A stretch of DNA of 52,586 nt, taken from positions 1 to 52,586 of the forward strand of contig JAJZPE010000006.1 of the NCBI GenBank assembly GCA_021811325.1, written 5' to 3'. The position numbers and the translations under genes were made by a program. Positions 51,193 to 52,586 of this stretch are shown here, one piece after another. The notes under the pieces are model-generated. The model saw nothing but the letters and a program-made list of their open reading frames with translations. It was not told where the DNA came from and searched no databases. Each line of letters begins with the position of its first letter. Positions within the stretch are counted from its first letter, which is position 1. The stretch comes from Bacillota bacterium. GTDB taxonomy: Bacteria > Bacillota > Sulfobacillia > JAJYWN01 > JAJZPE01.

Positions 51193-51226
51193 AAAAAACA
51201 AGACCGCGCTCCGAAGGGGGGCGCGG
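51193..51226 (-). terminator. Minus-strand terminator after the AlkZ-related gene
   Basis: Read on the minus strand: CCGCGC/GCGCGG stem, then TCTTGTTTTTT. It ends the AlkZ-related gene and separates it from feoA. Confidence 0.8.
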
Positions 51227-51271
51227 CCGGGTCTCGCCGCCGCGGTCAAGGAAGGGAGCCTGAGCCTGGTT

Positions 51272-52075
51272 TCACGAGGGAAGCGTCAGCCCCGGGCCGG
51301 TGATTCCTTCGACCCTGGCGATGACCAATCGCTTCCGGGCCACCAGGTCCTCGATGACTTTCCGGGCCCGTTGCCGTTCCCAGCGCAAGAGCCGCCCGGG
51401 TTCGTCGGCTGGGCAGGCCACGGCATTGGCCACATACTTGAGGACCAGTTGCTCGCGGGCCTCGTCGGGCAGGGGGAGCTCGTCGAGGACGCCATCCGGC
51501 GCCTGGCGGACCAACAGGTCCCAGCGGTGCAAAGACCAACCTTCGAGCGAGCCGCCACAGACGGTCAGCCGAAAGGTCTTCTGGAGCTGAGCCAAGGCGC
51601 CCAGGAAGCGCGACCGCGGCCCGCCGTGCTCGACCCGAATACGCTTCCACAGCTCGCGGCTGTCGAGCGGGCCGGCCTCCTCGACCAGGTCCAGGAGGTG
51701 TTTCTCCAGGCGGCTGAGGAGCCCGTCCTGATAGTCGTCGGTCGCTGAGCGGCCGGTGGCGTAGAGGGCGTAGAAGTGCGGCAGGTAGTCCCAGGAAACG
51801 AAGGTCCCGCCGCCCCGAAAGAACTTGGTGTAGACGCAGACACGGGCCTCGGGCAGAGTATTCTTCCAACGCCAGGCGCCATCGGTGACTTCCCACGAGC
51901 CGCCGTTGGTATCGGCGTCGGACACGCTGGGCAGCGAGCAGCCGTCGACCGGAGCCAGCGGGGCGAAGCCGCGGGCCGCGACCCAGCGGGCCGCTTCACG
52001 GTCGGTGCGCACCCCACGCCCCCCGGGCAGGGTCAGGTTCTGCCGGCGGAGCCGGTCGAGCGTTGTCTTCTCCAC
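51272..52075 (-). CDS. AlkZ-related winged-helix protein
   Basis: A 267-residue protein resembling the AlkZ-related group of Bacillota. The central part (FVSWDYLPHFYALYATG ... DGLLSRLEKHLLDLVEEAGPLDSRELWKRI ... RFLGALAQLQKTFRLTVCG ... GWSLHRWDLLVR) is the segment conserved there and looks like a winged helix. AlkZ itself is a DNA glycosylase that repairs crosslinks, but the catalytic QxQ motif of AlkZ is not recognised here, so activity is unproven. GTG 52075 with GAGGGA 6 bases upstream is preferred over ATG 52108, which lacks a site. Confidence 0.65.
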   Translation of the reverse strand: MEKTTLDRLRRQNLTLPGGRGVRTDREAARWVAARGFAPLAPVDGCSLPSVSDADTNGGSWEVTDGAWRWKNTLPEARVCVYTKFFRGGGTFVSWDYLPHFYALYATGRSATDDYQDGLLSRLEKHLLDLVEEAGPLDSRELWKRIRVEHGGPRSRFLGALAQLQKTFRLTVCGGSLEGWSLHRWDLLVRQAPDGVLDELPLPDEAREQLVLKYVANAVACPADEPGRLLRWERQRARKVIEDLVARKRLVIARVEGITGPGLTLPS

Positions 52076-52108
52076 GAATCGTCCCTCACGGCGCTTTTGC
52101 TCTGACAT

Positions 52109-52270
52109 TCGCGGCCGGCGCCGTTTATTCCTCGCGCGGCCGGCGGTCCGTCATTTCGATGCCGGGCGCCACCCGGCAAGAGCGACCATATATGACCCGA
52201 GCAGAGCAACCATACATGAATGTCCGCCGGCGGGCGGGCCCGACAACCGACGTTTGCCTAGCTTTTCCAC
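52109..52270. other. Intergenic stretch before the rRNA promoters
   Basis: About 160 bases upstream of the AlkZ-related gene and of the rRNA promoters. No coding region, RNA or strong motif is seen. It probably holds the divergent promoter of the AlkZ-related gene and upstream elements of the rRNA operon. Confidence 0.4.
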
Positions 52271-52299
52271 TTGCATCGCCTTTTGCCGCATGCTATCAT
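52271..52299 (+). promoter_or_regulatory. rRNA operon promoter P1
   Basis: TTGCAT (52271-52276), 17 bases and TATCAT (52294-52299) with a TG extension (TGC before the -10). Confidence 0.7.
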
Positions 52300-52380
52300 A
52301 ACAATCTCGGCCACGGCGATGACCGCGAGAAAGCCGAGACCGAAAACTTAAAGAGATGTTGATGGCTGGCTCTTACGAGC

Positions 52381-52409
52381 TTGACACGGAAAATGCCGTG
52401 TGGTAACAT
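52381..52409 (+). promoter_or_regulatory. rRNA operon promoter P2
   Basis: TTGACA (52381-52386), 17 bases and TAACAT (52404-52409). Second of two tandem promoters, as is common for rRNA operons. Confidence 0.75.
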
Positions 52410-52415
52410 TAGTTT

Positions 52416-52586
52416 TGCATCACCGCCTGGCCGTCGCTTGGACGGTCAGGTCGCATGTATGGACCTTGAGAACTGAACAGTGTGCGAAGGATAAGGCGAA
52501 AGGGATTGTGCGGAGCCTTATCGGTAATCAAGCGAAAGCCAGTTGACTGAGAGCTAAAGATTAGCTCTTTGTGAATCTTTCACGGA
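52416..52586 (+). ncRNA. Leader of a 16S rRNA operon (rRNA starts just beyond the window)
   Basis: The sequence CCTTGAGAACTGAACAGTG (52464-52482) is the type found before 16S and 23S genes in Bacillota, with a putative boxA-like anti-termination region. Processing hairpins follow: CCTGGCCGTC/GACGGTCAGG (52426-52450), GATAAGGC/GCCTTATC (52490-52522) and AGAGCTAA/TTAGCTCT (52550-52568). The last bases (CTTTCACGGA) match the region directly before GAGAGTTTGATC, the usual 16S start, which is not inside the window. Confidence 0.75.

Overview
The window looks like the origin-proximal chromosome of a G+C-rich, endospore-forming member of the Bacillota (Firmicutes). Support: SpoIIE with its PP2C domain and N-terminal membrane region; AGGAGG-type ribosome sites with frequent GTG and TTG starts; and a gene order recalling Bacillus subtilis near oriC (tRNA-Met/tRNA-Glu, spoIIE, tilS, ftsH ... 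coaX ... dus ... lysS, rRNA operon). By content it recalls high-GC lineages of the Moorella, Thermaerobacter, Symbiobacterium or Limnochorda type, but the sequence alone does not fix the class. Both ends fall on repeats: base 1 is the first base of an IS terminal repeat, and the last base lies just before a 16S rRNA gene. The piece is therefore probably one assembly contig bounded by repeats.

Layout. 1-1772: an IS4-type insertion sequence with a small AbrB-like ORF ahead of its transposase. 1890-2386: a consensus promoter, tRNA-fMet, tRNA-Met, tRNA-Lys, tRNA-Glu and a terminator. 2486-8761: spoIIE, tilS, ftsH. 8874-11144 (minus): a membrane diguanylate cyclase and a CaCA-type cation antiporter. 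11317-13306: CCA-adding enzyme and a nitroreductase. 13367-19662: an accessory block with a broken MFS transporter, a GNAT-SDR fusion, a divergent class II aldolase-like protein, an M20 amidohydrolase and an M24 aminopeptidase-like protein. 19724-22932: a pair of M16 peptidase homologues and a flavin-reductase-like protein. 22990-30765: histidine degradation (hutH, hutU, hutI) with an NHL-type exported protein inserted, then fhs. 30847-37030: NAD synthesis (nadA, nadB, nadC), a TPR protein, birA and coaX. 37143-42481: an orphan minus-strand gene, an M20 amidohydrolase with an XRE-TPR regulator, a bifunctional-nuclease-family protein, a cysteine-motif protein and a polysaccharide deacetylase. 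42483-48748: dusB, a three-gene module (HTH regulator, quinate-dehydrogenase-like, COG5322-like dehydrogenase), greA and lysS. 48873-52075 (minus): feoB, feoA and an AlkZ-related winged-helix protein. 52271-52586: tandem promoters and leader of an rRNA operon.

How it fits together. The backbone supplies translation and tRNA maturation (tRNAs, TilS, CCA enzyme, DusB, LysS), sporulation and membrane quality control (SpoIIE, FtsH) and cofactors (NAD, biotin attachment, CoA). The hut-fhs block suggests histidine catabolism with one-carbon and possibly ATP recovery through 10-formyl-tetrahydrofolate, although no gene for the formiminoglutamate step is present. The least explained parts are the HTH/quinate-dehydrogenase-like/COG5322 module, the GNAT-SDR plus aldolase-like block, the M20/XRE-TPR pair, the 28-bp perfect palindrome between nadA and nadB, and the long structured leader of greA.
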